From Sphingomonas sp. BK235 (GTDB lineage: Bacteria; Pseudomonadota; Alphaproteobacteria; Sphingomonadales; Sphingomonadaceae), in contig NZ_SLXN01000012.1 in the NCBI RefSeq assembly GCF_004345855.1, positions 37,822 to 101,821 of the forward strand: a stretch of DNA of 64,000 nucleotides, given 5' to 3'. The notes below the pieces were generated by a model. It worked only from the letters and a program-made list of their open reading frames with translations. It did not search any database and was not told where the DNA came from. The position numbers were made by a program, and so were the translations under genes. Positions 23,758 to 32,107 of this stretch are shown here, in pieces. Positions within the stretch are counted from its first letter, which is position 1; each line of letters starts with the position of its first letter.

Positions 23758-25773
23758 TTAGTTGGCCGCGCCCGGGTTCTTGTAGAGGCCGCGGTGGTCG
23801 ATCGCCTTGGCGCCGAACACGAGCCGGCCTTTGATGTCGATCCCGTCGACCTCGAAGCCCTGGCGCTCCTCGGTCTGCAGCCCCTCGTAGCCGGCGAGAT
23901 ACGCATATTCGATCGTGTCGATCGGCTGCGCGTTCGGGTCGGCGGCGAGGAAGAAGCTGTAGTCGAGGATCCGCGGCTCGACCTGCGGCTGCAGCGCCCG
24001 GTTGTAGTCCGGGTTGATGTCGCCGTTGATCGTCGCCTGGTAGTTGGCCGAGGTGAACTGGTTGGCCTGCTGCTCGCGCAGCGGACCCACCACCAGGTGC
24101 GCCGGGGTTGCCGAGGTGAAGCGGCCCTTGGGTGCGCGTTGGGTGCGCATCGCGGTGCGGCCCGCCTGCAGCGAGTCGATCGAGATGTTGGAACCCGCCG
24201 CGGCCAGGTTGCCGTGGCTGGCGTGGAACAGCGGCACACCGTCCGCCATGAGCGGGTTGCTCAGCAGGATCGCGTAAACGACGTCGCCTTCGACCTGCGC
24301 GGCCTCCTGGCCCATCGCCTGCGGGATGCGATCGAACGCACCGAGATCATCGTTGATGATCGTCTCCCAGGTCAGCGAAATGATCTGGCCCCACTTGCCG
24401 ACGGTGTACTGTTCGGCCGAATCGCCGACCGTCGCGTACTGGTACTCGGCGCCCTCAGCGACCTGCTGCATCGCCGAGATGTCGGAGAGTGCGACACGGC
24501 TGACGGGCCGGAAGTCGGGCACCGAGACCTGGCGCGAGAAGGGACGGAAGGTCCGCGGCGCCAGCTCGTAGCCGCGACGCAGCGTCCGCGTCACCGTGTT
24601 GGCGAGCACCGCCGGGAAGTCGCCGGTGGCGTGCTGGCCGGCGTTGCGCGGCTGGCGGTAGCGGAACACCGCCATGGCGACCTCGGGATCGCTCATGTTG
24701 CGGGTGCTGACGCCGGTCGAGTCGAGGAAGTCGCGAGCGAGCACGATCAGGCGGCGGCCGGCGAAGCCGCGCGCGTCGGCAGTCAGCTCGTTGCGCGGGT
24801 TGGCGCGGTGCGCGATCGCCAGGCTCATCGCGTCGGCGCGCGCCTGGAACTGCGCGGCGGGGATCGTCGCGGGCGAATAGTTGGTGATGACCGGGGCGGT
24901 CGCGGCGATCTGGTCGATGATGCGGGTACGGGCGTCGGTGATCGACACGCCCTCGTTGACCAGGGTGTCAGCGAAGGCGCCGTCGAGGCGGGCCCGGCTC
25001 ACCTCGTTGCGGATGGTCGATGCTCGCGCACGCTCCGCGACGATCGCCTGCTGAGCAGCAGCGCTCGCGGCGTCGGCGATGTTGGTTGGCTGGGACGGGT
25101 TCTCGATGGTGGTGGGGGTGTTCTCGGTCGACGCCGTGGTCGCCGTTGCTTCGTCGCCCATGATAGGCTCCTTCTGGTGTGAAACGGCGGCAGGCGCCGG
25201 GGTTCTCGCCGCATTTGCGATGAGGGGGTGAGGCGGCACGGCGCGGAAGCCAAACTTGCTCGGGTCGAGCATGTTGGTCGCGGTCGCGTTGCCGGAGATC
25301 TCGTCGATGAACTTCATGGCCAGCGCTTCCTGCGCGCTCATCCAGGTCTCGGCGTCGAGGAGCGGACTCAGCTCCTCCTCGCTCATGCCGGTGCGCGCCG
25401 CGTAGATCCCGACGAGCTGGCGTTGGAGGAAGTCGAGGCGGTCGGCGACCGTGCGCAGATCGTCGGCGTCGCCGTAGGTGCCGTCCGACGGCTTGTGGAT
25501 CATCATCACCGCGTTCTCGGCCATGATGATGCGGTCGCCAGCCATCGCGATGACGCTTGCGATCGAGCCCGCGACGCCGTCGACGATCACAGTGACCTTG
25601 CGGGGCGACTGCTTGAGCGCGTTGTAGATTGCGAAGCCGTCGAAGAGCAGGCCGCCCAGCGAGTTGATGCGGACGGTGATATCGTCGGGCGCATGCTGGA
25701 TGCGGTCGACCATCCACGCGGCCTCGAGACCGTCGCAGCTGTCACCGACGATCCCGTAGAGCAGGATTTCCAT
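23758..25773 (-). CDS. ClpP-like prohead protease fused to major capsid protein
   Basis: The protein has 671 residues. Residues 1-190 are a ClpP/S14-type protease with the nucleophile region 'GVAGSIASVIAMAG' (Ser70) and catalytic His93 in 'MMIHKPSDG'. A Thr/Ala-rich linker (about 205-235) leads to a helical scaffold-like segment and then a HK97-fold capsid region from about 370 ('TVTRTLRRGYELAPRTFRPFSRQV', 'GDIN' and 'FFLAADPNAQPIDTIEYAYL'). The protease would cut itself and the scaffold from capsid subunits during prohead maturation. An internal start at 25161 may also yield capsid alone. Confidence 0.88.
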   Translation of the reverse strand: MEILLYGIVGDSCDGLEAAWMVDRIQHAPDDITVRINSLGGLLFDGFAIYNALKQSPRKVTVIVDGVAGSIASVIAMAGDRIIMAENAVMMIHKPSDGTYGDADDLRTVADRLDFLQRQLVGIYAARTGMSEEELSPLLDAETWMSAQEALAMKFIDEISGNATATNMLDPSKFGFRAVPPHPLIANAARTPAPAAVSHQKEPIMGDEATATTASTENTPTTIENPSQPTNIADAASAAAQQAIVAERARASTIRNEVSRARLDGAFADTLVNEGVSITDARTRIIDQIAATAPVITNYSPATIPAAQFQARADAMSLAIAHRANPRNELTADARGFAGRRLIVLARDFLDSTGVSTRNMSDPEVAMAVFRYRQPRNAGQHATGDFPAVLANTVTRTLRRGYELAPRTFRPFSRQVSVPDFRPVSRVALSDISAMQQVAEGAEYQYATVGDSAEQYTVGKWGQIISLTWETIINDDLGAFDRIPQAMGQEAAQVEGDVVYAILLSNPLMADGVPLFHASHGNLAAAGSNISIDSLQAGRTAMRTQRAPKGRFTSATPAHLVVGPLREQQANQFTSANYQATINGDINPDYNRALQPQVEPRILDYSFFLAADPNAQPIDTIEYAYLAGYEGLQTEERQGFEVDGIDIKGRLVFGAKAIDHRGLYKNPGAAN
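25159..25173 (-). promoter_or_regulatory. Internal ribosome-binding site and ATG inside the protease-capsid gene
   Basis: On the minus strand AAGGAG (25173-25168), six bases, then ATG (25161-25159), in frame with the fusion and exactly at the end of the protease domain. Initiation here would make a 467-residue scaffold-capsid protein without protease, giving the excess of capsid that assembly needs. Confidence 0.7.
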
Positions 25774-25777
25774 GAGG

Positions 25778-27286
25778 TCAGTCCTTTCGGGGCGGGGTGC
25801 CGGCGGACGGCTGGAGGGCATTGCCCACTTGCGTCACGCGGCGAGGATCGCAGTCGAAGGTGAGCGACGCGGCATCGACCTTTTCAGCCCAGCGCTTCCA
25901 CCGGGCGAGCAGCGCGTCGGGATCCTCGCCGCGCTCGCGGATCGCGGTCTCGGGATCCATGAGGCCGGCGCGCACCATGTCGCGGATCGCCATGCCCTCG
26001 CTGGCAACGTCGAGCATCGCGCGCGCCGGCGGCGTCCACGCCACGGTGCAATCGTCGGTAATGTGGCCGGCGAGCTGAGCCGCACGCAGGAACCAGGCGC
26101 CGGCCGGCTCGCAGAATTGCGGGATCAGCATGTTCCACGTCCAGCTGTCCAGCTGGCGGTAATACTGGATCCGGCCGATGCGCCCCGACGAGAAGTTGAC
26201 GGCCTCGAGGTCGCCGAAGACGTCATACGGCAGGTTCATGCCGGTGGCGAAGGTGCGCACCGAGATCTTGGTGAAGTCGGCATAGCCCTCCACGCCGGGA
26301 GGGTTCGCGAACTTGATGTCGGAGCCGTAGGGCAGATCCTCGATCAGGCCGGGCTCGATGAACTCGGCGCGATCGTGCTCCTCCTGCTCGTCGTCCAGCT
26401 CCTCGGCCGAGCCGATGCGGAAGACCGCCCAGCTCGAGGCGATCTTCTGGCGCAGCAGCTGCGCGTCCTGATAGTCGCGGAAATCCTGCATCGGCAGGAT
26501 CACGGGCGCGAACCAGCTGGCGCCGTGCTGCTGGCCGGGCCGATCCTGCCGGAAGACGTGGATCACGTCGCGCGCCGGTACCGGCGTCGCCTGCAGGTTG
26601 CGCATGGCGATCGAGCCCGGATGCTGGGGGAAGAGCCAATAGGCCTCGCGAGTGCCGAGCTGGTCCAGCTGGATCCCCGACACGTAGGAGCCACGGTCGA
26701 AGACACCGTTGCGGGTAGCGTCGAGGTGATCGGGCTCGAGCAGCTGCAGCTGGAACGGCACCGGCAGGCCGTCACGCGCGAACCGCGCGCGGTACCGCGC
26801 CAGCACCGAGCCGCTCTCCACCACCGTGCGCGCCGCCTGCAGCTGGAGGCCGTAGAGGTTCTGGCGCCCGTCGGCGTCGCACGCGGTGCTCTCGAAGTGC
26901 GCCCGTGCGAGCGCGGTGAGCTCCTCGTCCGGCGCGCCGCCGCGCAGGACCTGGAACGTGATGCCCGTGCCGACCAGGTCGGTCGCGATCGCGGAGACGG
27001 CGCGCTCGGCATACGGATTGTTGCGCACCATGTCGCGCGCGGTCTGCGCGAGGACTTGGGCGGCGCCCTGCAGCTCGTAGTTGGCGTCCTTCGCGGTGCG
27101 GCGCCACCCTTGCGTCCGCCGCGAGCTGGTGGCGCCGTCATACTGCGCGCGGATCCCGCGCAGCGAGGCGCGCTGGGTCTGCGCCTTCTCCAGACGGACC
27201 ATGGCTTCGGCGCGCTCGGCCGCATAGCGCGGCGCGATCGCGGCGATGGTGCGCTCGATCAGGCGCATCAGCAGCCGTTCCGCCAC
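25778..27286 (-). CDS. Portal protein (lambda B family)
   Basis: The protein has 502 residues, normal for lambda-type portals. 'TSSRRTQGWRRTAKDANYELQG' and 'RARDMVRNNPYAERAVSAIATDLVG'-like segments near the N-terminus and 'FATGMNLPYDVFGDLEAVNFSSGR' followed by 'RIQYYRQLDSWTWNMLIPQF' in the crown/stem region are characteristic. It forms the dodecameric DNA channel at one capsid vertex. GTG 27286 overlaps the gpW end; an ATG six codons later is an alternative start. Confidence 0.9.
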   Translation of the reverse strand: MAERLLMRLIERTIAAIAPRYAAERAEAMVRLEKAQTQRASLRGIRAQYDGATSSRRTQGWRRTAKDANYELQGAAQVLAQTARDMVRNNPYAERAVSAIATDLVGTGITFQVLRGGAPDEELTALARAHFESTACDADGRQNLYGLQLQAARTVVESGSVLARYRARFARDGLPVPFQLQLLEPDHLDATRNGVFDRGSYVSGIQLDQLGTREAYWLFPQHPGSIAMRNLQATPVPARDVIHVFRQDRPGQQHGASWFAPVILPMQDFRDYQDAQLLRQKIASSWAVFRIGSAEELDDEQEEHDRAEFIEPGLIEDLPYGSDIKFANPPGVEGYADFTKISVRTFATGMNLPYDVFGDLEAVNFSSGRIGRIQYYRQLDSWTWNMLIPQFCEPAGAWFLRAAQLAGHITDDCTVAWTPPARAMLDVASEGMAIRDMVRAGLMDPETAIRERGEDPDALLARWKRWAEKVDAASLTFDCDPRRVTQVGNALQPSAGTPPRKD

Positions 27287-27477
27287 GCCGGCGCGCGGCG
27301 GCGACGTCGCCCGCTGCCCGGCGCCGACGCGATCGCGTCCATGATGCGCTGCTCGGCCGTCAGCATGGCTTCTGTCGACTGATAGGTGACCTCGCGGCCA
27401 TCCGCGTAGCGCACGCGCATGACGCCGCTGGCGATCGCCGCGCGCAGCGTGTCGAGGTCGGTCTGCGAAAACGCCAT
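27268..27477 (-). CDS. gpW-family head-tail joining protein
   Basis: The product has 69 residues from ATG 27477, which shares a base with the terminase stop. 'FSQTDLDTLRAAIASGVMRVRYADGREVTYQS' and 'AMLTAEQRIMDAI' are the standard gpW pattern: helix, beta hairpin, helix. It stabilises packaged heads and forms part of the tail attachment site. Terminase A, W, portal B order is as in lambda. Confidence 0.85.
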   Translation of the reverse strand: MAFSQTDLDTLRAAIASGVMRVRYADGREVTYQSTEAMLTAEQRIMDAIASAPGSGRRRRRAPAWRNGC

Positions 27478-29531
27478 CAGCGCCGCCCTCCGAAATGGCT
27501 GCCCCGGGGTTTCCCGGTCAGCGGGTTGATCTTGCGTGGCTTGGGTGAAGCCGGTGCGGGCTTCGTCAGCGGGCGAGAGGGTGGGACCTTTGAACCTGCT
27601 ACCGGTTCGGACGGTGGCACTTCCGCGTTGATCGTCCGGATCTTGGTGCCGATCGCATTCGCCCATTTGGCGGCCGACCAGCGATCCAGCCCCAGCGCGT
27701 AGACGGCAGCGCGCGCGTAGACGCGGCAGTCGATCGCCTCGTTGCGCTCGCGGGTCTTCTGCCACTCCTGGCGGGTGAAGCCGGTGCGCTTGTTCTTCGT
27801 CGTGATGAGCTGCTCGGCGACGAGCTGCTGCAGCCACTCCGCGTCGACGCCCATCGGCAGGTGGATGTACCCAGGCGGATACGCTTCGCCGTCGAGCGGC
27901 TGCTCGAGCCGCAGCCACGCGTAGGTCTCCGACTTGAAGAGCGAAACCGCAATCGTCCAGAGCTGGACGCCCCGGGCGACCTTGGTGCCGCGCACCGTCA
28001 CGTCGACCCAGGTGGGTCCCATCACCGGCACCGAGGCGTTGAAGCTGCCGGTGCCCTTGATCGCCATCACCTCGCGCGGGTGGCGCCGCGCCCAGGCATA
28101 GACGTGGGTGGTCGAGTGGCCGTCGCCGGTGTCGATCGCAAGCTTCGACATGCGAAGCCGGCGGCCGGACGGCGTCTCCCACTCCTCACCGAGGAAGGCG
28201 TCCATCTCCTTCCACACGTCAGGCTTCGACGGATCGCCGTGGAACACGCGGTGCTCGATGAGCACGCTGCGCATCCCCTCGCCCCAGCCCCACACGCTCG
28301 CCTCGACGCGGTCGCGCTGAACGTCCGAGCCGACGGTGATGCGGGCGACCCACTCCGGAGCTTCGCCCAAGGTCAGCTCCTGCGATCGGCGCTCGTAGAG
28401 CCGCTGCCAGTCGGGTGCTTCGCCCTTCTCGACCCAGGTCAGCCCGAGCGCGGTGTTGGTCCAGACCTTGTAGGTGTCCGGCGTCTTGCGCGCCTCGAGG
28501 AAGGCGGTGACTGTCGCCGACAGCTTCACCCAGGAGGAATAGGCCTCCCAGATGTGGAAGCCGGCGATCCCGGTGAACGGCGCGGTAGCGCGCCACTCGC
28601 CCTTGAGCACCGCGCCCCAGCGATCCGCGTCGTCCCAGATGCAGCCATGGTGCTCGCAGATGTAATGCGCGGTGTCAGGCCGGTGCGCCCCGGCCTTCGT
28701 CTTCTCCCACCGGACCTGCTCCCACTTGAGCACCTGGTGCTCGCCGCACTGGTGGCACGGCACGAAGAAGAAGCGCTTGTCCGACTCCTCGAACTTGGCC
28801 TCGATCCGGCTGGCGCCGGCGATCGTCGGCGTGGAGCCCGCCAGCTTGCGCCGGTTCCAGAAGTTGTTCGTCCGCTTGTACGCCAGCGTGAGCGGATCAC
28901 CCTCGACGCCGGCCGACGCCGGGTAGCGGTCGACCTCGTCGGCCAGGATCACGCGCATCGGCCGCGAGGCGAGCGACGCCGGGCTGTTCGCGCCGACGAT
29001 CACGAGCTGGCCGCCCGGGAAGCGCTTCTGCAGCAGCTTGTTGCCGCTGTCCCTGCTCTTGGCCTCCGCGATCTTGACCCGGAGCCGCGGTGAATCGCGC
29101 ACCATCGGCGCCAGGCGGTCGGTCGACCAGCCCTCCGCCATCTCCAGCGTCGGCTGCATCACCATGATCGGTGATGGATCCTTGTCGATGAAATAGCCGG
29201 CGATGTTGTTGATGATCTCGGTCCACCCGACCTGGGCGGACTTCATCACCACGACTTCCTCGATCAGCGGATCGCTGACCGCGTCCATGATCCCGCGCTG
29301 GAACTCAGCTCGGCTCGTGTCCCACTGCCCGGGCTCGCTGCTTGCCTCGGGGCTTAGCTTGCGGTGCTTGTCCGCCCACTGGCTCACCGTCAGCCGCGGA
29401 GGCGGCGCGAACACCGGCCACCAGGCCGACGCCGCCTCCGCGATCTCCAGCGTCGCCACCAAGTGGCTCGCTATTGGGCTCGATCGGCTGGGCACCGACC
29501 GTCGTCCCGGAGAGCTCGGCGAGCGCTTCAT
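27477..29531 (-). CDS. Terminase large subunit (GpA family)
   Basis: The protein has 684 residues from ATG 29531, which has GGAG eight bases upstream. Walker A-like 'MKSAQVGWTE' (about residues 96-105) and Walker B region 'RVILADEVDRYP' mark the ATPase; a Cys-rich zinc site ('CHQCGEHQ', 'CEHHGC') and the C-terminal nuclease follow, all as in lambda gpA. It cuts concatemers at cos and pumps DNA into the prohead. The first 76 codons overlap the small subunit gene; a GTG at 29459 would shorten this. Confidence 0.92.
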   Translation of the reverse strand: MKRSPSSPGRRSVPSRSSPIASHLVATLEIAEAASAWWPVFAPPPRLTVSQWADKHRKLSPEASSEPGQWDTSRAEFQRGIMDAVSDPLIEEVVVMKSAQVGWTEIINNIAGYFIDKDPSPIMVMQPTLEMAEGWSTDRLAPMVRDSPRLRVKIAEAKSRDSGNKLLQKRFPGGQLVIVGANSPASLASRPMRVILADEVDRYPASAGVEGDPLTLAYKRTNNFWNRRKLAGSTPTIAGASRIEAKFEESDKRFFFVPCHQCGEHQVLKWEQVRWEKTKAGAHRPDTAHYICEHHGCIWDDADRWGAVLKGEWRATAPFTGIAGFHIWEAYSSWVKLSATVTAFLEARKTPDTYKVWTNTALGLTWVEKGEAPDWQRLYERRSQELTLGEAPEWVARITVGSDVQRDRVEASVWGWGEGMRSVLIEHRVFHGDPSKPDVWKEMDAFLGEEWETPSGRRLRMSKLAIDTGDGHSTTHVYAWARRHPREVMAIKGTGSFNASVPVMGPTWVDVTVRGTKVARGVQLWTIAVSLFKSETYAWLRLEQPLDGEAYPPGYIHLPMGVDAEWLQQLVAEQLITTKNKRTGFTRQEWQKTRERNEAIDCRVYARAAVYALGLDRWSAAKWANAIGTKIRTINAEVPPSEPVAGSKVPPSRPLTKPAPASPKPRKINPLTGKPRGSHFGGRR

Positions 29532-29937
29532 GCACGAGCTCCGTCAGCTTCTCCTGGATCGCGATCGGCGACTTCATCGCCGCGATCGCCGGGGCGCATT
29601 TGCTCGGCAGCGCGAGCAGCTTGGCGCGCACGCGGGCGAAAGCGCCCTGCACCGCAAGGTTGACCTCGGCCCGGGGCAGCAGCTCGCGCCGCCGCTCCGC
29701 GTTCTTCATCGCTGCCTCGTCGGCCTTCTCGGCCGCGAGGCGCGCCTTGTGCTGGTCGAGCGTCTTGCCCTTGCCGGCGACCGCGTTGGCGCTGGTCCAG
29801 GCGGCGACGAACTCGCCGAGCGTGGCGCCGTCGCCGGGCAGCTCGCCCTTCGCGCGCAGATCCGAGATCCAGCGGCTGGACTTGCCGAACAGCGCCGCCA
29901 CTTCACTCAGCGTCGGCCTGTAACCCGCCAAATCCAT
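29305..29937 (-). CDS. Terminase small subunit (Nu1-like)
   Basis: The product has 210 residues. An N-terminal winged-helix ('RPTLSEVAALFGKSSRWISDLRAKGELPG') matches the Nu1/DNA-packaging excisionase-like HTH that recognises cos. A coiled coil ('GKTLDQHKARLAAEKADEAAMKNAERRRELL') follows. The C-terminal 75 residues, encoded in the overlap with the large subunit gene, are Gly/Ala/Arg-rich low complexity, suggesting the overlap extended a normally shorter protein. Confidence 0.85.
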   Translation of the reverse strand: MDLAGYRPTLSEVAALFGKSSRWISDLRAKGELPGDGATLGEFVAAWTSANAVAGKGKTLDQHKARLAAEKADEAAMKNAERRRELLPRAEVNLAVQGAFARVRAKLLALPSKCAPAIAAMKSPIAIQEKLTELVHEALAELSGTTVGAQPIEPNSEPLGGDAGDRGGGVGLVAGVRAASAADGEPVGGQAPQAKPRGKQRARAVGHEPS

Positions 29938-30033
29938 GGGTTTTCGCCCTCCATGATGATGAAGTGCGAGAATCGGCTGTAGCTAGCGCGATCGTGCGCC
30001 ATCGCCCCCCGCATACCTCGGCCGCGCCGGAGG

Positions 30034-30090
30034 ACCCTTCGGGTGGGGGGTACCCCCCCCCCGGGGGGGTGGGGGTCGGTCGACCCGGGA
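30034..30090. other. GC-extreme tract upstream of terS, candidate cos region
   Basis: This tract contains G6-TA-C10-G7-T-G5 with nested self-complementarity (GGGGGGTACCCCCC and CCCCCCCGGGGGGG), then GGTCGACC. It lies in the only gap (29938-30128) between the terS gene and the upstream gene, where cos sites of lambda-like cos phages with Nu1/A terminases are found. Homopolymer runs of this length also invite sequencing error. Assignment as cos is inference. Confidence 0.4.
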
Positions 30091-30128
30091 GCCGAGGGGC
30101 GCCCGAAGGCGCCGCCCGGCCGGCCCGC

Positions 30129-30359
30129 TCAGTCGAACTCTATGCCGAGGCCGTCCAGCTCGTGCTCGATGGCGTCGATGCGGCGTTGCAGCTCTGCCAC
30201 GACCCAAGGCCGCACGGCCAGGAGCATGGCGTCATCCTGGTACTGGCCGTTGAGGGTGACGCCGAGAGCGCTGCCCTCCTTCACCGCGTCGCGACGGATG
30301 GCGAGCGAGCTGCGGTCGTCGACCAGGTGCTTCGCCCGGCCGACGTCGGCGAGCTTCAC
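30129..30359 (-). CDS. Small hypothetical phage protein
   Basis: The product has 76 residues. GTG 30359 overlaps the Gam gene stop (GTGA). The sequence holds 'KHLVDDRSSLAIRRDAVKEGSALGVTLNGQYQDDAMLLAVRPWVVAELQRRIDAIEHEL' in pieces: a beta hairpin then a coiled-coil helix. It could be a Gam partner given coupling. No family recognised. Confidence 0.6.
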   Translation of the reverse strand: MKLADVGRAKHLVDDRSSLAIRRDAVKEGSALGVTLNGQYQDDAMLLAVRPWVVAELQRRIDAIEHELDGLGIEFD

Positions 30360-30880
30360 GCCGCTTTCCCCATGGTGCCTTCCTGGGCGGCGCGCTCGAG
30401 CACGAACTCCTCGCCGGGCATGGTGATGCCGAAGCCGAGGTCGCGCAGCTTGTCGCCATGCGGTCCCTTAAGCGCGGCGCGCACCGCGGTCTTGTCGACC
30501 GCCTCGGTGACCCGGACATAGTCCTTCGCCCAGCGATGCTTCTTGAGCGCGGCGACCGCCTCATCCTCGGTGCCGGGCACGATCACGCTGCTGCGGCCGG
30601 CCTTGCTGCCGACGAGGCAGCCGAGCAGCTCCATTGTCTTGCGCTTGGCGGGCAGCAGGCCGAAGCCCGTGCGGCGCCACCACGGCTCGATCTGCTCGCG
30701 CAGCCCGTCCCGCTCGGCGACCAGCGGCGCGATGATGGCGTCGGCGACGGCATTGGTGTCGGCGATCGCCTTGTCGCGCGCAGCCTCGGCCGTCTGGATC
30801 TCATAGCCGAGCTGGGCGAAGCGCTCGAAGAGCGGGCTGGCCTGCTCGAGCGAGCCGTTGATGCGCAGCTTTACGGTCAT
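30356..30880 (-). CDS. Gam-like host-nuclease inhibitor
   Basis: The product has 174 residues. The N-terminal coiled coil ('LGYEIQTAEAARDKAIADTNAVADAI') and 'PLVAERDGLREQIEPWW', followed by 'KRKTMELLGCLVGSKAGRSSV', match the Mu Gam family, relatives of Ku that bind DNA ends and block exonucleases such as RecBCD. The role would be to protect linear phage DNA. It lies in a coupled set of small genes upstream of the packaging genes. Confidence 0.82.
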   Translation of the reverse strand: MTVKLRINGSLEQASPLFERFAQLGYEIQTAEAARDKAIADTNAVADAIIAPLVAERDGLREQIEPWWRRTGFGLLPAKRKTMELLGCLVGSKAGRSSVIVPGTEDEAVAALKKHRWAKDYVRVTEAVDKTAVRAALKGPHGDKLRDLGFGITMPGEEFVLERAAQEGTMGKAA

Positions 30881-31050
30881 GCCGCGGCCGTCGGCGTCAC
30901 GGCCGCGACGATCGGCGCGACGGCGATGCCGGCCGCGGCCGCGGGCGCCGCGAGCAGGGCACGCAGCGTGCCGAGCGTCACGCCGACGATCGCGGTGTCC
31001 GGATGGCCTGCGCTGAGGAGGTCGGAGAGCGTCTGTGGTGCGAGCTGCAT
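30877..31050 (-). CDS. 57-residue hydrophobic small protein
   Basis: ATG 31050 shares a base with the upstream stop (TAATG) and its TGA overlaps the Gam start (ATGA), so it is translationally coupled on both sides. The sequence begins 'MQLAPQTLSDLLSAGHPD' and then is an Ala/Val-rich, largely hydrophobic stretch to the end, possibly one membrane helix. Coupling is the main evidence that this short frame is real. Confidence 0.6.
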   Translation of the reverse strand: MQLAPQTLSDLLSAGHPDTAIVGVTLGTLRALLAAPAAAAGIAVAPIVAAVTPTAAA

Positions 31051-31343
31051 TACCAGATCGCTCCTTCCTTGGTGATGCGCAGCGGCGGCCGCTGCGGGGT
31101 GGGCGAGCGGAGCACGGCGCGCATGTCGCGACAGAGGCGATCCAGCGCCTCTTCGACCTCGAGCACGTCGCCGGTGGATTGGGCCAGCCCCGCTCGGTGG
31201 ACCAGCTCGTCGAAGCGCGGTGTGAAGCGTTCGAGCTGATGCACGTTCAAGCGGGGCTGGGGCGCCGCGCGCATCGCGCGGCGCAGCTGCTGACTCGGGT
31301 GACTTAGGCCCGACGAGGGGGGCGCGGAGAGAGCTGTGGTCAT
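31050..31343 (-). CDS. Small hypothetical phage protein
   Basis: The product has 97 residues. After a disordered Ser/Pro-rich start, 'NVHQLERFTPRFDELVHRAGLAQSTGDVLEVEEALDRLCRDMRAVL' forms two helices. Coupled to the 57-residue gene and then Gam. No family recognised. The upstream gap of about 140 bases holds a hairpin. Confidence 0.6.
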   Translation of the reverse strand: MTTALSAPPSSGLSHPSQQLRRAMRAAPQPRLNVHQLERFTPRFDELVHRAGLAQSTGDVLEVEEALDRLCRDMRAVLRSPTPQRPPLRITKEGAIW

Positions 31344-31459
31344 CGACGGCCTCCCCTCAGACCCGCGCAGGCCGAGCGCTCGCGGAGGTGAGCGACCGGG
31401 CCGCTGCGGGCGCAGCTATGGCGGGGTCGTTTGTGCCGGTTTCGTGACCGCTTTTCGCC

Positions 31460-31490
31460 GTGCCCTTGGGGGCAGTGCCCCTAAGGGCAC
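31460..31490. promoter_or_regulatory. Near-perfect 31-base palindrome at a gene end
   Basis: GTGCCCTTGGGGGCA-G-TGCCCCTAAGGGCAC has arms matching at 14 of 15 positions and overlaps the stop region of the leftward gene ending at 31481. No T run follows in either direction. It may be a terminator without U tract, an RNA-stability element or an operator. Confidence 0.5.
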
Positions 31491-32107
31491 CCCTTTCCCC
31501 ACTGGTCGAGGCCAGCGACCAGGACGGCGCGCGCGCGGCGGTTCGACATGCGCCACCGCCGCGCCGACTCGGTCAGCGGCAGGTGATTGACGATGATGGC
31601 GAGCAGCATGGCGGTATGCGGCGCGCACGCGGCGCGCCAGGCGGTATAGCGCTGCTCGAGCAAGACCGCGCCGATCCGCTCGGCCGAAGCCGCGTTCGGG
31701 CCGCCGCCGGATCCGCGAGCGCCCCACTTCGCCGTGCGCACGGCGACGTCGGCCGAGATTTGCTCGTGCGCGGCGATGATGCGCTCGGCCGCGGCGAGCT
31801 GGTGATGGTCGATGGCGCCGGTGCGATGGAGGCGCGTGAGGGCGCCCTCCTGGCGCTGAGCCAAATCGAAGAAGTGGTGGGTCTCGGGCGTGCCCTGCCG
31901 GTGTCCGTACAGCTCGCGCAGCTGCACGCGCTCCTCGATGCCCGGCGCCAGCTCGATCGTGGGCGCCTTCGCCTTCTTCCGCTTGCTAGTCGGCTTGCGC
32001 CGCGGGCGCGGCGCGCCGAGCACCAGGTGTGCGATGCGCTGCTGCTCGCGCTCCGCCGAGCTGCTAGCCGCCGCCGTTGGCCGCGCGGCGATCGGAAGGT
32101 GTTGCAT
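31481..32107 (-). CDS. Phage protein with C-terminal HTH-like region, possible late regulator
   Basis: The product has 208 residues. The N-terminus is basic and disordered ('RPRRKPTSKRKKAKAP'); the middle has 'HRQGTPETHHFFDLAQRQEGAL'; the C-terminus 'LAIIVNHLPLTESARRWRMSNRRARAVLVAGLDQW' reads as a helix-turn-helix like sigma region 4. First genes of a late operon often encode such activators, so a late-transcription role is plausible but not shown. The start overlaps the upstream regulator by 44 bases. Confidence 0.55.
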   Translation of the reverse strand: MQHLPIAARPTAAASSSAEREQQRIAHLVLGAPRPRRKPTSKRKKAKAPTIELAPGIEERVQLRELYGHRQGTPETHHFFDLAQRQEGALTRLHRTGAIDHHQLAAAERIIAAHEQISADVAVRTAKWGARGSGGGPNAASAERIGAVLLEQRYTAWRAACAPHTAMLLAIIVNHLPLTESARRWRMSNRRARAVLVAGLDQWGKGCP

